Source: Polytrichum commune (taxonomy: Eukaryota; Streptophyta; Polytrichopsida; Polytrichales; Polytrichaceae). From it: DNA of 64,000 nucleotides. The translations under genes were made by a program, and so were the position numbers. Numbering within the stretch: position 1 is the stretch's first letter; each line of letters begins with the position of its first letter. Below, one piece after another: positions 20,737 through 33,499 of the stretch. The DNA is taken from the NCBI GenBank assembly GCA_950295325.1, contig OX485807.1:27501666-27565665 (forward strand), written 5' to 3'. Under the pieces are notes generated by a model. It saw only the letters and a program-made list of their open reading frames with translations, was not told where the DNA came from and made no database searches.

Positions 20737-22933
20737 ATGAAGCTGGAAGGGTTGAACTTAAGCATACCACAGAACCTGGTGTTTTGGAAAAGTGATGCCA
20801 CATCATCTTCCACAACGCAACAACAGCAACTCATACAAAAGGACACAGGACTGATCCAGGAGAGAGAGTATGGAGTTGTGAATGAAAGAGAACAACCTGC
20901 TGGTTGCCCAATTCCTCAATTTGTTCCTTACACTGCCACCGTTCCTTGGCACAGTGGCCCACGGAATGTGTTCTCCAAATTCTTCCCGAGATATGGTAAT
21001 TACTGCGGACCCAACTGGTCGAGTGGGAGGGAATCCGGCTCTTTGCATTGGGATACACCACCGATCGATTGGCTGGACTATTGCTGCTACAGACATGACA
21101 TGGGGTATGTAGCACTGAACTCCTTAAACTTTGGTTTTGAAGCCTATTACAATATACCCTTTTCTCTGTCTGCTTGCAAATTGTGCATTCTCCTCAGCAA
21201 GAGTATCTTTATATACTCAATGGGACTTTTCATCGGGAGTTGGTCTCCTATGATTTTCTATTGGTTGTTTTGCACATCATATCAATAAAAAATTTCCACT
21301 TGTGATGGTGCTTGCTTGGAGGTAGTGTTGAATTTGAATGAAGAGCAACCTATTCTGATTCATCGAGGGCCCAACTCATTTTAGTGTCTCTCGGCATGTC
21401 AAAAAGAGTTTGACCATCAATGAACTGATACAGAATGTTATTTGTTCAAACCTCCACACTACATCCAAGCATGCACTGAAAATGTACTGAACATGGAAGG
21501 TGTTGTATGCAAAATAACCAACTCTCACTGTAAAGTCGTGCTGAGCTAGAGGATAACTCTAATATCCCATAAATATGTAGAGAAAGACAATCTTGTAGAG
21601 ATGCCACATCGTTAGAAAGATGATGACTACATGTAGTTTAACAAGAACAGTGACAATCTACTTTCCCTCGCTTGTTCCCTGTCCTTTCCTCCTTCCTGGT
21701 GATCATTGTTTCTCCATTCCTTCCTACCTTATCCATTCCTTCGCGTCATTTACATTATCCACCTCTAACTTTAAATATTGGATATCTCTCTCTCCAGCAT
21801 TTCGGTCAAAGAGATTGTATCAAGTGTGCTACAATGATCAATGTCTGACTGGCTTCACCTGTCATTTGTATTGCGATTAATTCCGTGCTTCAAATGTTCA
21901 CCTCTCCTCTCCTCCCTTGTGATTCTTTCCTCTCTCACCCTTTTTTCGACCTTGTGCATTCCTTGGGTCTACCTTTGCCCTCCTAAACATTATTGACTTC
22001 GACTACTTTTAATAGAGGAATCCCCTCACCGATATCCCGTAAGAGTAAGAACATTATGTAGATGCATCACATCATTGGAAAGATGATTAGATAGTCTAAC
22101 AAAAACAACTAAAATCTACCTTCCTTCTCTCCTCCTTCCTCGGTAATTATATCCCCTCTCTCCCCCCCTTTCCTACCTTATGCATTCCTTGGATCTTCCT
22201 TTTCCCTCACGAGAGTTGTGTTCAAGTAAGCTTCAGTAAGTTCCAAGAAAGTCAACAAGAACTACTAGATTGATGGCCCTGATTGTCCAATGCATACTTC
22301 ATGTACAGTTCCAGTCGTCATGATTGTCAAACTTGTCTTCTTTTACCAGGTTGTGAAGTTCTTACTGTCAATTGTAAAAAATGGATATGGTCTGCATTCC
22401 TTAATCTAGGAAGATTGTGTTTGCGCAGGTACGACTCTTTTGATCAAGAGGATTTGTATAGGGCTGATGTGGAATTTCTCAACTGTTTGAAAAATATCCC
22501 CGAGAGCAGCAGGAAGAATCTGGCTGGAACATATCGAAATGTGTACATGCTAGGTAAATGTTGGAAACCATTGGATTTATCAAGTCATAGCTTAATTAGA
22601 GTAATTCTTCATCCCACATGAGGCTACAGCTATTCATGAATGTTTTGCACTGTTTGATATATTACTTGGTGATATGGAAGTCATGATCCATTTTATTCAA
22701 GGTCGAAACAAATGACTAATAAGGTTTTTCAAATGCATATTTCTTGATCCTAGTCTTCTTAAATCCTCATTTTTCCTGGTCACCGAATTCCAGGCTTGGA
22801 GCGTTTCCTGATACCGTATAGGCAAATCTTGGTGAGGAAAATCGAAGAAGGCAAGCAGGGGAGAGAAACATCACCAGAGGTGATAGTTAAAGAAGTGAAG
22901 CAGAAGAATGTGAATATGGATCGCACCTCTTGA
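20737..22933 (+). CDS. Phospholipase A2 family protein, 3 exons, 210 residues
   Basis: Exons 20737-21104, 22429-22553 and 22794-22933 join in phase to 210 residues. The introns are GT-AG; the first is 1.3 kb. The ATG is the first after an in-frame TAA. Residues 86-97 form a calcium-loop-like segment (YGNYCGPNWSSG), and residues 112-125 read WLDYCCYRHDMGYD with the PLA2 catalytic pair His120-Asp121 and the paired cysteines 116/117. PLA2 enzymes hydrolyse the sn-2 ester of phospholipids using Ca2+. The loop departs from the secretory consensus YGCYCGxGG, and no signal peptide is visible at the N-terminus. It therefore fits the plant 'PLA2 family protein' group with the WLDYCCYxHD signature rather than classical secreted plant PLA2s. 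The C-terminus is lysine-rich (VKEVKQKN). The intron holds a MITE and an internal direct repeat. Confidence 0.85.
21235..21526. mobile_element. MITE in PLA2 intron 1
   Basis: A 292-bp segment with short inverted ends (GGGAGTTGGT at 21235, ACCAACTCTC ending at 21526). It is homologous, in opposite orientation, to the element at 30587-30811 in claspin intron 1. Sequence just outside the ends (GGGACTTTTC) also matches, so the true boundary may be a little wider. No coding capacity. Confidence 0.6.
21540..22200 (+). repeat. Internal direct repeat in PLA2 intron 1
   Basis: The segment 21,540-21,730 is repeated with divergence at 22,010-22,200. Shared phrases include a 'tgtagatgcatcacatcattggaaagatgat'-like run followed by a C/T-rich block ending 'cctaccttat.cattcctt'. 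A third partial copy of the pyrimidine-rich part lies near 21,900-21,975. The offset is about 470 bp. Confidence 0.65.
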
Positions 22934-22939
22934 GGCACG

Positions 22940-25480
22940 ACGTGCACTGTGCAGATTTTTTTAATTCGGGGAGTTCAAACAATTCTCATTGAGCTCAGAG
23001 TTAAGAGCTTGTAAGTAAATGCTGTGCCTTTGTCAAGAACCCAGGCAGGGAGATGTAGGCAATTATTGGATAAGCAAATTTATATGTAAAAAAGGAGATT
23101 AAATTAGGACAGAGCATGACTTGCAGTCTCCAGGAGGGCTATTTACAAATGGTCATGACTGTAGTAGAATCTTGGCTCTATCATGAGACATTTGGAGCTC
23201 ATTAATTTGACATTCCTCTTGGGTGGAAAAGCCGGTTGAGCTGGATTCAATTTTCCCTCTGATAATTGTATGAACATGATGACATCTGGAGAAGTTTTCT
23301 GCTTATATGTCTTCATTTTGCATCGGGGTTTTGTGAAGTTGAAATTTCTGATGACCTGTGCTGATTTTCTTGAGTAGATCTTGTGTTTCAAATTTTCGGA
23401 GAATGCAACAAGGCTGCAATAGCATATACCTTGCATCTTGAAAGTATATTACAATACCGACATAACATTATTCAGCTGCTATCAGCCATTTTATTCTAAT
23501 AATACTCAGTGACAACATTTCACCCGAGTTTATAAGCCAAATTTGTTTAGACAAGCATCCATAAGGTATAATTCTAGCATCTTACATAACATATTGCCGG
23601 CCATGTCTAGCCTTGTCACTCAACTGAATAATGTTATGGAGTTTGTGTGTTATTGGCACTTTGCCCCCCAAAAAATCATTTTGTCACAAATTTGAGGCCA
23701 AATTGTTGTGCACTTCACTTAGGTTTGTTGTATTTATGGCATATATTTCATCTGGTTTAGCAAGTTTGGGGACTCCAAGATTGGACATTTGTTGGTACCT
23801 GGAAAGTAATTTATTGGTACATGTTACGCTTTCCTGCGCTGACTGCACATGGTGTAAGGTATGTAGGTGTTATTTGGTTATATTTCTTAATCAAACACTT
23901 GCATTTGATTGGTGTGTGATTTGGTGAATACCACAAAATAAACACAATAAGAAATTGGACTAGGTCTTCAAATTTTATTGAGTCTCCACACTCAATTGTG
24001 TACACAATTGGGAGGACTTATTTAATGTCTTCAATTATGAAATCAGCAAACATAACTAAATTAAAGGAGGCTTGATCTTCAAACCAATTTATGCTGAGGT
24101 TTATCATACATGTGCTAATGCAACACACATTTCATTGTGTAAATCTAGGTGGTAGAAATTAAAGAACGTGGAAAGCAAACCCAATAACACACATATACCT
24201 CATGGATTGAATGAGGTCATGGGCCAAATTCCAGTTATAAAAATTGCAAATTTAGGAGATTGAGATTGGAGCATCTGTCCCTCAGCGATTGCCCCCCAAA
24301 TGGTAATATTACTTTGTTGGATTGGATCCTCGGGCAACCCCTCCATCTGGAGATTTTCAGCAAGATATGTGAATGGGTATGTGAACGGTAAGATCATTAT
24401 TAGATTAATTAGAGCAACCAAGGTTGCGAAGGCACCTCAACAGCTCACAATTTCATCAGGAAGAGATTATGCCCTCTCTCTGAAGTTTCTCCCATCCAAA
24501 TAACACATTCACCTCATTCCAAAAATGTCATATGGCCTAAAAGATCGGTTACCTGATGGCCATTTTATCTGATACATGCAGTTGTGTCTTTGGGGCCAGA
24601 ACCAGATTCCCCAATCAATCAATGAAAATAGAAACCAACTAATACCAAAAGCAAGAATGAAGCAAAGCCCTAATAAGTGATACCAGAGTGATATCCAGCT
24701 CAATCCAATCTTACGAAAGCACCATAATGCTACACAAAGTAAATCATCCTTCCAACTATGCTAATTGCAACTTTCTCTAAGAGGAATAACCTTTGCTACA
24801 TTACATTCTGGAGAGGATTACCCCAATTTCGAAATCCATCTGTCATAAATTCATTTGAAATATGCTATATATACTGGCAATTTCAACTCAAGATACAACT
24901 GGGAGAGATCTTTACACCTATTGAAATTCGTGTCCGCACCTTGTCTATCTTGTTTACAGGAGCTTTGCAACGGTTTACATCTATCTTTTACAGAGGACTT
25001 CACATTATTACCTTGTTCACAGAACCTCTCATGACACTTTTCCGTGGTACTACACATTCCACTACATCTGATAGCAGTAGATAAAAGAGATTCTTGAAGG
25101 AACCACCAGTAATAGTTTTAGGGTATCAATCTGACCTTTCTTCTATATGAAGGGACAGGACATGTGAAAGTATGAGCTTTACCGCACATCCATTTGTCAA
25201 AGCAGGTGCAGGGTTGGCATAAATAGATGATGGCTTGAACGTGACACATATGAAGTAGTAATGGATGAGAGGAGCCTGGCCACGGGCTGTAGTGCGTCCA
25301 CCTACCGAGCTGCACTAGCAGTGAAATAGGTCTTGGACGCTTACTACAGCCCAAAGCCAGGTGACGCGAGTGTCCGTTGTCGGATGTAGTGGTCAGTAAA
25401 TGACAAGGTCGTCAATACAGATAGTATGTGCCTCCTCTTACTCAATCGACCCAATCAAGAATAAACACGTCGGCATAACC
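22940..25480. other. Convergent spacer between PLA2 and claspin genes
   Basis: The PLA2 (plus) and claspin (minus) genes converge here, so this holds both 3' regions. Open frames at about 23,143-23,436 and 24,200-24,421 (both minus) have no recognisable domain and no convincing splice partners. I see no RNA gene. Confidence 0.4.
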
Positions 25481-25481
25481 A

Positions 25482-28400
25482 CTATGACTTGCGTTTGGAG
25501 AGAGTGAAGGACTTGGGAGCGAACACTGAGAAGGCTTCAGCATCGTTGCCCCAGTTCTTGGCGGCGGCGGCAGAGGCTGGCTTCAGCATAGCTTGCTCGA
25601 CCTCACTAGCCTGTTTCCGGAGGACATCAAAAAGCGAAGGCCCACTAGATGAGGCAGAAGGCTTCGTCTTCTTAGCTTGTGGTTGTGGTTGTGCTGGTGC
25701 CGGTGGTTTGTTGGATTTTGTCTCCCGTTCAGAAGACCCACTTTTAGTAAGCTCTGTTTCCTGTTGCAGCAACCAAATACTAGTCAGTACTAAGGTGAGT
25801 TTCATGAGGTTCAATCTTCATGTACTGAAGAGACCTTCATGGAACGCAAATGGGAGTATACGTTGCTCAGTCACAGTCAACTTCCTCTTGTTCACTTCAT
25901 TGATTGTATTAGTTTAGTGTAGATGAGAATGTGGAAGGTGGACGTGTAGCTTAAGGGGTCTAGGAAAACTTGCACAATTCTGGTGTATCGGACAATCCTC
26001 TATATTCTAGAACACCTCAATTTCGTTTGGCTTCCATGAAGTGAATAAGAGGAAGTTGACTGTGACAGTGCACTCGCGTCAATTATAGGTAAGGAGCGAA
26101 GAAAACACCTCGTCTCCATTGGACTGATTAGAGGAAGGAAATCCATGGTTACTGTTGCTGTCATCACGTGAAAATATGAATGATCGAGAGCCTCCAGAGT
26201 TACCCTTCTTACGCCCAGGGGGTGGAAGTGATGATGAGGACGAGTTTCGTCCAAGAAAAGATATTGTCTGTGAACAAGCAGAAATGATGCCTTCAGAACA
26301 AAGTAGAAAATGAAACCTAAGCCATGGCATTTGAGTTTTGTGAAAAACACCAGTGCCCTGTAAAGTAGATGTACCTCTGAAGGAAGAGAACTGATATTTC
26401 GCAACTCCGACCGACCTGCATTTTGTGCATATCAGAAAGCAAGGTCGCCAAGACTGACATGATTAGAAATGACTACTTATTCCCAAATTTTGACACACCA
26501 ACCAGGGGAACCAAGTTTCAAAAGCGCATTGGTCGAAGACAATAGGAGCAAACCTGTGGTGAGTTTTGACTTTGGAGGAGCTACATTGACTCTTTTGATT
26601 AGGCCAAAAACTTCTCTTGAGCTTTCATCCTCTGCAGCTGACATGAGAGAAAACTGTTCCTTCTGTTGCAGAGCCAATGTTTATCAGACAGAAAATAGAA
26701 AACAAGGAATTATAGAAGCCAAGTGTAGCACTTGATATTTCTTAGCAAAAAAACAAAACACTATCTTGAGTTAGGAGCTAGATGTTATACAGGTTTCATG
26801 GACTTACTGATTGTTCCAGCAGTATTTTCCGCATAACAGCTTTCTCATGCTCTTCATCATCCTCAACGAGTTCATCCTCGATAACGGGACCCTCTCTAAC
26901 ATTACCCTCATTTGCATCAAGCATGTGGTCTGGTAGTTGCTTGAGCTTCCTTGCTCTCTCTCGGAAGCTCATTGAGGCTTCTTCCTTAAGTATCTCCGCA
27001 GAGCAGCTTTCTTCTCTGACTTGCTCGTTCAAATCAACATCATCATCATTATCATTATTGACAAGGACCTCGCAGCGTCCATCATTCGTGAAATCATCAT
27101 CATCATCTAGACAACTGACAACACGGTCCCGACCTTTCCATCTTGAGCTTCGGCCAGTTCTCAACCGTTCTAGAATGTCATCAGTTTGCTCAGTATCCTG
27201 TTTAAAATAGGTACACCAGCGCCGTTCAGCACATGATAAGACAATCTACAAGATGTTGGACCATGATTGTACCATATACATTGTGATCATTCATTCATAC
27301 TTGCATGACAAGAAAATTAATTTCAATAACTTCTATCTGTGCAGCTATGTTTTCAGTCAAACAAAGAACACAAACACTAAAGATATTCAACCCATCCGTA
27401 ATGCCACCTATCTAGAATTATGGTGGTCGTTTTTCTCACAGAATTCTTAGAGAACTACTAGAATATCACAATGCTTCCAACAGAGGCAGAAGGCTGAACT
27501 GACAGTTTAGATTGAACAACATCCTTCTCATTATACAAGAACTTTGATACTATGGATGCTAGTGAGCAACACGGGTGATGGAAGTAACCTGCTGGTCTAG
27601 CCATTTGCGATGCAGAGCAGCACGCCGAGCCCTGTCACCAGCTTTCTCTTCTTGAGGACCTGCTATGAGGTCTTGCAAATCATCATAACCATCTCCCACT
27701 TCTTCTTCCTCGGCATTGTCTGCTAGTACATCTTCATCCTCATCTTCTGCTTCATCATCAATTAGGCCCCTTACATGTGTGGCTGTAGTGTACACCTCAG
27801 AAGGGGCAGGTAATCTTACACTTGGGTCCCGGTTCTCTTTATTTATCTCCTCACTGGGTGACCTGTCCATATCAAGCACGGAGTATTGCGTGAGCATCGC
27901 TTTGTAGTTAAGGTTATACATTCACTTCATGAGTACTAGGTTATGTGATGATGATCCACTCATGATACCAGAGGTAAAGGATCAGTATAGTATGCAGTCA
28001 TCAAATCAGTGACAACCCATACATAGCTCATGAAAGTTGACAATGGACAAATTGATATAAGTCAAGATACCTCAACAGTACAGCTTCATCCTGGATTTCA
28101 GTGTCAAGACCCATAAGGTCGCTGACACCAGCAACCTGGTGGTCAAGAGGTGTTGCTTTGAAACTATCATCTGTTCCAGGGCTTAGCTGCGAGTTACAAA
28201 GAAGGTCCTGCCAACAGCAAACTAAGATCAATAAAGCGTTATATCTAAGCAATATGTGATTGTCAATCCTCTTTCTAAGGGCTAGTGACAATTTAAGAAA
28301 TAACTGTAGGGTATGCAGAATATTCACCTGAGTGCACAACTGGGATTGATCCATCATAGTTTTTGAGTCTTGCGACGAAGTTCTGCTTGATACCTGAGCA

Positions 28401-31400
28401 CAAATTTCAGGTACAATCAAATTTTAGACATTTACATTACTATGAGTACATCTAAGTCTAAGACTACATGAGACTGCAGTGAACTGCCTATTCCTATTGC
28501 TGATTCCTCTATTTGCTCAGCGACACATATTTGCAATTAGCAGGCTTAGATGAACCATCTAATTGGCTGCCCAAGCCGTCTATGAGATCCTGCCTCTCTA
28601 ACTTGACTAAACTTTACCTGTGTCAACATGTTAATACAGAACAATTGAGTTCACTCAATGGGTGTTCTCACCAAATCAATTCGTGCCGATTCTGTTTGGT
28701 TTTCTGGTGTTCCTGGAGTTCCATCAGCATATTCTTCTAGCCTCTCTTCCACCTCTGCTGCAGGAGGAGGTATCGTTGCTTGACCTACTTCCTCAGTCTT
28801 TTCTAGGTTTGAGTTGAATACTTCAATCTCAACCTCTGTGTCCTCATCAATTGTAAGATCTACATGTATCATACTCTTCTCTCTGGTTGCTTGAGACAAC
28901 CTTGGTTTATCCTCAACACTGTTCAATGAAGACCCCCCTTGACTGACAAACAAAACCAGTACATATCAGAAAATTGGCACCAATTTACACGTCACAAATG
29001 GATTCACATCACAAATGCAGATGAAATTCAAAGCCATTTAACATCAGATATTCCAGTGAAGGTCGGCAGTTGCACGAGACCAAACTATGTCCCAAGAGTA
29101 TGGTGAATATTATAGGTAATAATCACCTATTATAACCACCTATTATTACTATTTTATTTCAAACACTAACCTGCACCCAAGTTGCAGGCGTCGTTGACGA
29201 ATTTTCTCAAGTACACTAGATACTGGTTTCATGACAGGTTCAGGAGCAACAAATGCCACGCCTTTGGACTCTACATATTGCCAAAGTATCCCGTCAGTTT
29301 AGCATATTATCACGATTTGCAACTTCATTGTTGTATTAATACATGCAAAACTCATTGGTTCTCCATTTATAAGGAAAGTATTTCACCACAAATACAAATA
29401 TAAACATCACAAGATGAGAATGACAAAAATAAAAAAAACTGTATTCACATCAACACAACAGCCCATGATTAAATATCCACAATCCGATAATCCAAAGTAC
29501 CTCGCAAGAGTCGCTGAGATTCGGCATACATGTCTTCTCTTGTTCTTTCTAGTTCTTTCTTCCCCTGCAATATCAAGCACAAAACATTGGTCAAGCTAAG
29601 AATGCTGTGATGTTGGCATGTTAAACCATGTTGCCCAGGTTGTACTGACTAGTAAAATCATCTATGATAATATATTGCAACACACATTGCATGAGACCAG
29701 GTGAAAGAACAGTAGAAAATTCTACATTTTGGAGCTAGACTACATGTTTTGGGTGACTAGAAGTGAGCTTCTGATATGAATACATCAAACAAGCCAGTGC
29801 CACACAACAATTTTATAAGACATTCATTCACCAGACACTTGCAAGTAGCAGCCAGATGGACCTGTCACTATTATTCATGAAGTGGAATCTATCATAATCA
29901 AAATTTGACGTCAAGTAACCGAAACTTAAATCCTTCCGGTATCTATTCATAAAGCGTCAACAAGAATGTAAGGGTTTACGGGGTACCTTTTTCTTCTTCC
30001 CACTTGGGGCGTCCTTTTCAATAGAATTACCATCACTCGACCTCTTTTTCTCGTTTGTTATTTCGGCAGAAGCACTCTTCTCATTTGACATATCAGAAAC
30101 CATTTTTCGTGCTTTCTCCAAGATAGCCTCCATTGACTCAGCCTCGCCATCTAAATCATCAGACCAACAAACATTCCATGCTCCTTCATTTTCTGCAACT
30201 TCCTTGTTGTCTCCATTTTTGGAACTAGTTGCTGTAGGAGACTCTGAGCCGTCTTCTTCTTCATCAACCATTGCATTGTCATCCGCAGATGCTTTGTCCT
30301 CCTTGAAGTCAACAGCTACAGTCAAGCTGGTTGCAAGTAAGGAACATTTCTTCATACTAATAGATCTTTTTTTCCTGTTGGGGGCTGGAAAGTCTGCTCA
30401 AGATAAATTACATACAAGAGTCAGATACACAATTCAGATGTACGTCTTTCTACATTGCTTCAGGTCGCAAGAAGGACAGAGGTTCACCCTAATTTTCTCT
30501 GTTTAAGAAGCTGCAATGTTTCTTCCTGAAGTCCTCTTATGTTCTCAATAATAGAGCTATCCGTTAATTCAATGAGACCTTTGGTCGGGAGTTGGTTGTT
30601 TTGCATAGAACACCTTTCCATGTTAGGTAAGTTTTCGGGGCAAGTTCAGAGGTAGTGTAGAGGTTTGAACGAATCAATTCATTGTGGGTCAAACTCATTT
30701 TGGCATGCCAAAAGGCCCTCCATCACCTGAAATAGGTTGCACTTCATTCAAATTAAAAAACAACACCTCTAAGCAAAACAACCAATGGAAAATCATAAGG
30801 GACCAACTCCCTACGAAAAGTCCCTCTGAATTGTAGGACATTTCTATCGGCAATGAGCACAAGGCCCCGGATTTTGTAAACTACAGAAGTCATGCTCAAA
30901 AGGCTCAAGTGAATGCCGTACTTATACTATATCAATAGACCTTAAAATAGTTTTAAGCACTGGTTTAGCATGGAGCTGAACCAATAAGCACGAGTCCTTC
31001 ACCGTCTGGTAGCAAGGGGAGGACCATAGGTTGCTAAAAAATGAGATTCGTAGCTGAATCTAAGGTAAATCAGCCTAATTCGGTGCCTCATCAACAAACA
31101 CCTATATTTGAGTGGTGAATGGTGGGTGTAGATCTAAGAACAGACATCAAAAAGACATGTTGAAAAGAGATTGGACTACATTGCTCAAAATTTGTTAAGC
31201 ATTCTAGACATGATAATTAACATAAATAGAGGACCTATATGATCAATTAAAAACTCAAAGAATCGTCACTTTCACAATGAATCGGATATTCATACAAACT
31301 CCAAAAACTATGAGGAAAGTGACTACAGGGACGATTTAGATTTGCGAATCATCTCGCACTAATTGTATGTTTCATATCCTTCAAAAAGTTATTGCAGAGA

Positions 31401-32458
31401 GGCAAGGGTCCACTTGAGACTTGCTTACTATCTAAGAAAGATAGTGTTGAAACCAACACCCCACCCAAAAAAAACAACCTAAAAATCTTGCACAGTACAC
31501 ACATATGTGATTCTAAGAATGTCCACCACCTTAACATTAGGTTATGTGTTGGTTTGGGGCCACCTACCAATAAAACTTTGATCTATTATAACTTTTGCAT
31601 ACAGAATCCAAATTAGACATACTATGGTGCGTTAGAATCCCCTGACAATTGCTAGTGATAATCATTTCAAACTTTTGAAATCTAATAATATTATATATGC
31701 TCAGTGCTTGCGGTGACGATTTTAGCACCATTTACCTTACATGCTATGTAGCCGACCTAGGCATCACAGTCAAAATGACTGTCAAGGTGGATATAAACTT
31801 CTCCTTTAATCCTTGCACACGGTGTACAATAACTGTGGGGCTATCCTGACTAAATTCTCAATGCGTAACCATTCCCAGAGGCATTTTGTTCAGACGCTAT
31901 GTTACCTTGACAGATATCATCACCTTGCTCCTCATGGCTCGCGAGCTCCGAATCAACTTCCGCGGAATCGACGTTCGCGGTTGTCAGACCACCTCCTCCC
32001 CCACAAGCCTGAGTTTCTTGTATAACCTTCAAGGTTTCCTTGGCCATGTCCACCACAGCTGCGCGGATGGTGGATTGCACAGCTTTCCTCTTTTTTCCTA
32101 CATCAACCAAACTTGCAGCAATCTCCCCCACTGCTCTGTCTTCCTTTCCAAATCGCCTCAATATATCCTCTGCTGACTCACGGATCACGCCCGAGGATGG
32201 TGCAGCGATGGTGATATCCTCGCTTGTATTCTCTTCCGAAGCGACAATCTCATCGGCGTGGCTTGTTGCAGTCGCCATTGCAGAGGCGTCCTCACTGAGA
32301 ATTCTGACTTTCCTAAGCCTTCTCAGCTTCTTGGGAGACGATACTGGCGACGGGGCCAAGTCCGGGGTCACGAACATTTCCTCCTCCACTCCCATGACGA
32401 CCTCCATTGCTTTGCGTAGAAGCTGTACAATGAATTGTTCGAGTCTCAGCGTTTGCAA
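25482..32458 (-). CDS. CLSPN: Claspin/Mrc1-like replication checkpoint adaptor, 14 exons
   Basis: Exons (high to low): 32458-31906, 30393-29987, 29564-29501, 29270-29171, 28942-28672, 28601-28527 (tentative, weak splice sites), 28393-28328, 28207-28071, 27862-27589, 27197-26808, 26662-26554, 26415-26375, 26267-26109, 25760-25482. All phases agree and give 974 residues. The marker motif YAESQRLLRES spans the exon 3/4 joint (about residues 333-343), followed by an arginine-rich VLEKIRQRR. This is the replisome-adaptor signature of claspin (ESQRLIRES in animals). An acidic Mrc1-like stretch follows (LIDDEAEDEDEDVL and EEEEVGDGYDDL, about 575-610), then FRERARKLKQLP and an acidic EDELVEDDEEHE (exon 10). 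The C-terminus contains TISFLGRNSSSS and SRSFIFSRDDSNS (exon 13). Claspin rides with the fork and relays ATR signalling. RAD9 lies upstream on the same strand. The start could instead be an ATG about 17 codons further in (MEVVMGVEEEMF). Further small exons in the 1.5-kb intron 1 cannot be excluded. Confidence 0.8.
30587..30811. mobile_element. MITE in claspin intron 1
   Basis: A 225-bp element with inverted 10-bp ends GGGAGTTGGT / ACCAACTCCC, followed inwards by TTGGTTGTTTTGC-type repeats. It is an inverted relative of the element at 21235-21526 in the PLA2 intron. No clear target duplication. Confidence 0.65.
31085..31375. repeat. Dispersed repeat copy in claspin intron 1
   Basis: Closely related copies lie at about 47,775-47,900 and 50,745-51,000, with probable inverted pieces near 49,760-49,870 and 56,690-56,830. 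Shared phrases include 'ttggactaca..ctcaaaatttgtta' and 'gatattc.tac'. No coding potential; transposon type unknown. Confidence 0.6.
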
Positions 32459-32469
32459 AGAATCGCTGC

Positions 32470-33180
32470 AGTCTCATGCTCATGGAATAAACATCATCCT
32501 AAACACCATATGTGTCTAATATAATCGCCTCCGAAACACCATCGAAGTTGGAGCTCGCACTTCTTAAGAAGTCTGCTGTCTGCACTCTTGGAGCAAACTT
32601 CCTCATAAGCAATCTAACAACCGTCGCAAACTGCCTTCACCAAGTGCAAACTCAAGCTGCCACCGAGCCTTGCCATAAAATCTGCCTTAACATCTTGCGC
32701 TTGAGAACCAGAGCAGCACAGCGCTATCCGAATCTTCCAATCGAACCAGAACAGATAGATATGGCGCTCAAGCTGCAGAGACAAATCTCAAAACTGGCGC
32801 AAATTCCTAACCATTTTGCAGAAATATCAAGAAACCTGCTCCTGAAGCTCACAGCCCTTAAGAAGTCTGCCGCCACCACCTGCACTCTGGAAAACACTTC
32901 CTCACAAACAATCCAGCTACTTTGTCAAACGGCCTTCGTAACAAAGAATACACTCAAGCTGCCACCGAACCTCGTTATAATATCCGCATAAACTTCTTCC
33001 GCTTGAGAACCAGAGCAATCCGAATCTTCCGATCGAACCAGAACGGACAGAGGTGGTGCTCAAGCTGCAAAATCAAATCTCAATACTGGAGAGTCTTTGT
33101 AAAAAAATTGCAGCAACATGAAGAACTCTGCTCCTGATCTCTAGATCCTATTCCATCACAATTTTGAGCTCTGTTTAGAA
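32470..33180 (-). repeat. Tandem duplication in the claspin 5' leader region
   Basis: Two copies about 300 bp apart: 32,561-32,810 and 32,857-33,105. Shared anchors are CTTAAGAAGTCTGC (32,563 and 32,859) and CGCTTGAGAACCAGAGCA (near 32,698 and 33,000). The duplicated block lies directly upstream of the claspin start codon on the minus strand and probably falls in its leader or proximal promoter. A plus-strand open frame across it (32512-32991) reflects the repeat and has no domain, so I do not call it a gene. Confidence 0.7.
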
Positions 33181-33345
33181 CATTTATGGCGCTGCTCTGG
33201 TTGAAAGAATCACCATAGCCACGGCCATGGCCTCCTTCGCACTGTGCAGAATGAGGAGAAAGAGAGCGAGGGACGACGAGGGACCCTATCGGATGAGATC
33301 GAAGCCGTCCGATGGAGGGGAGAGGATCGGAGCTGTCCATGTAGC

Positions 33346-33353
33346 GCGGGAAA
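33346..33353 (-). promoter_or_regulatory. E2F consensus site upstream of claspin
   Basis: The minus strand reads TTTCCCGC, an exact match to the E2F consensus TTTSSCGC. It lies about 890 bp upstream of the annotated start codon and just beyond the duplicated leader, inside a GC-richer stretch (33,230-33,440) that looks like the core promoter. E2F drives G1/S genes in plants, which fits a replication-fork protein. Confidence 0.5.
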
Positions 33354-33499
33354 GAGAGTGAAGGTGGGAAAAGGGAATGAAGGCCCCGACTCCCTCCATT
33401 CGAATTGGGCGGGTTCGGTGGAGGGGCGGGATGGATGAACATTAAGAACGAAGTATCGTGGATGAATAGATGTGTCTAGTGGATGAATGGCCCTAGGGC

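Noticed and set aside
32512-32991. 159-codon plus-strand frame upstream of claspin
   Set aside because: It lies across the tandemly duplicated leader on the opposite strand, has no domain, and its internal similarity is explained by the DNA duplication.
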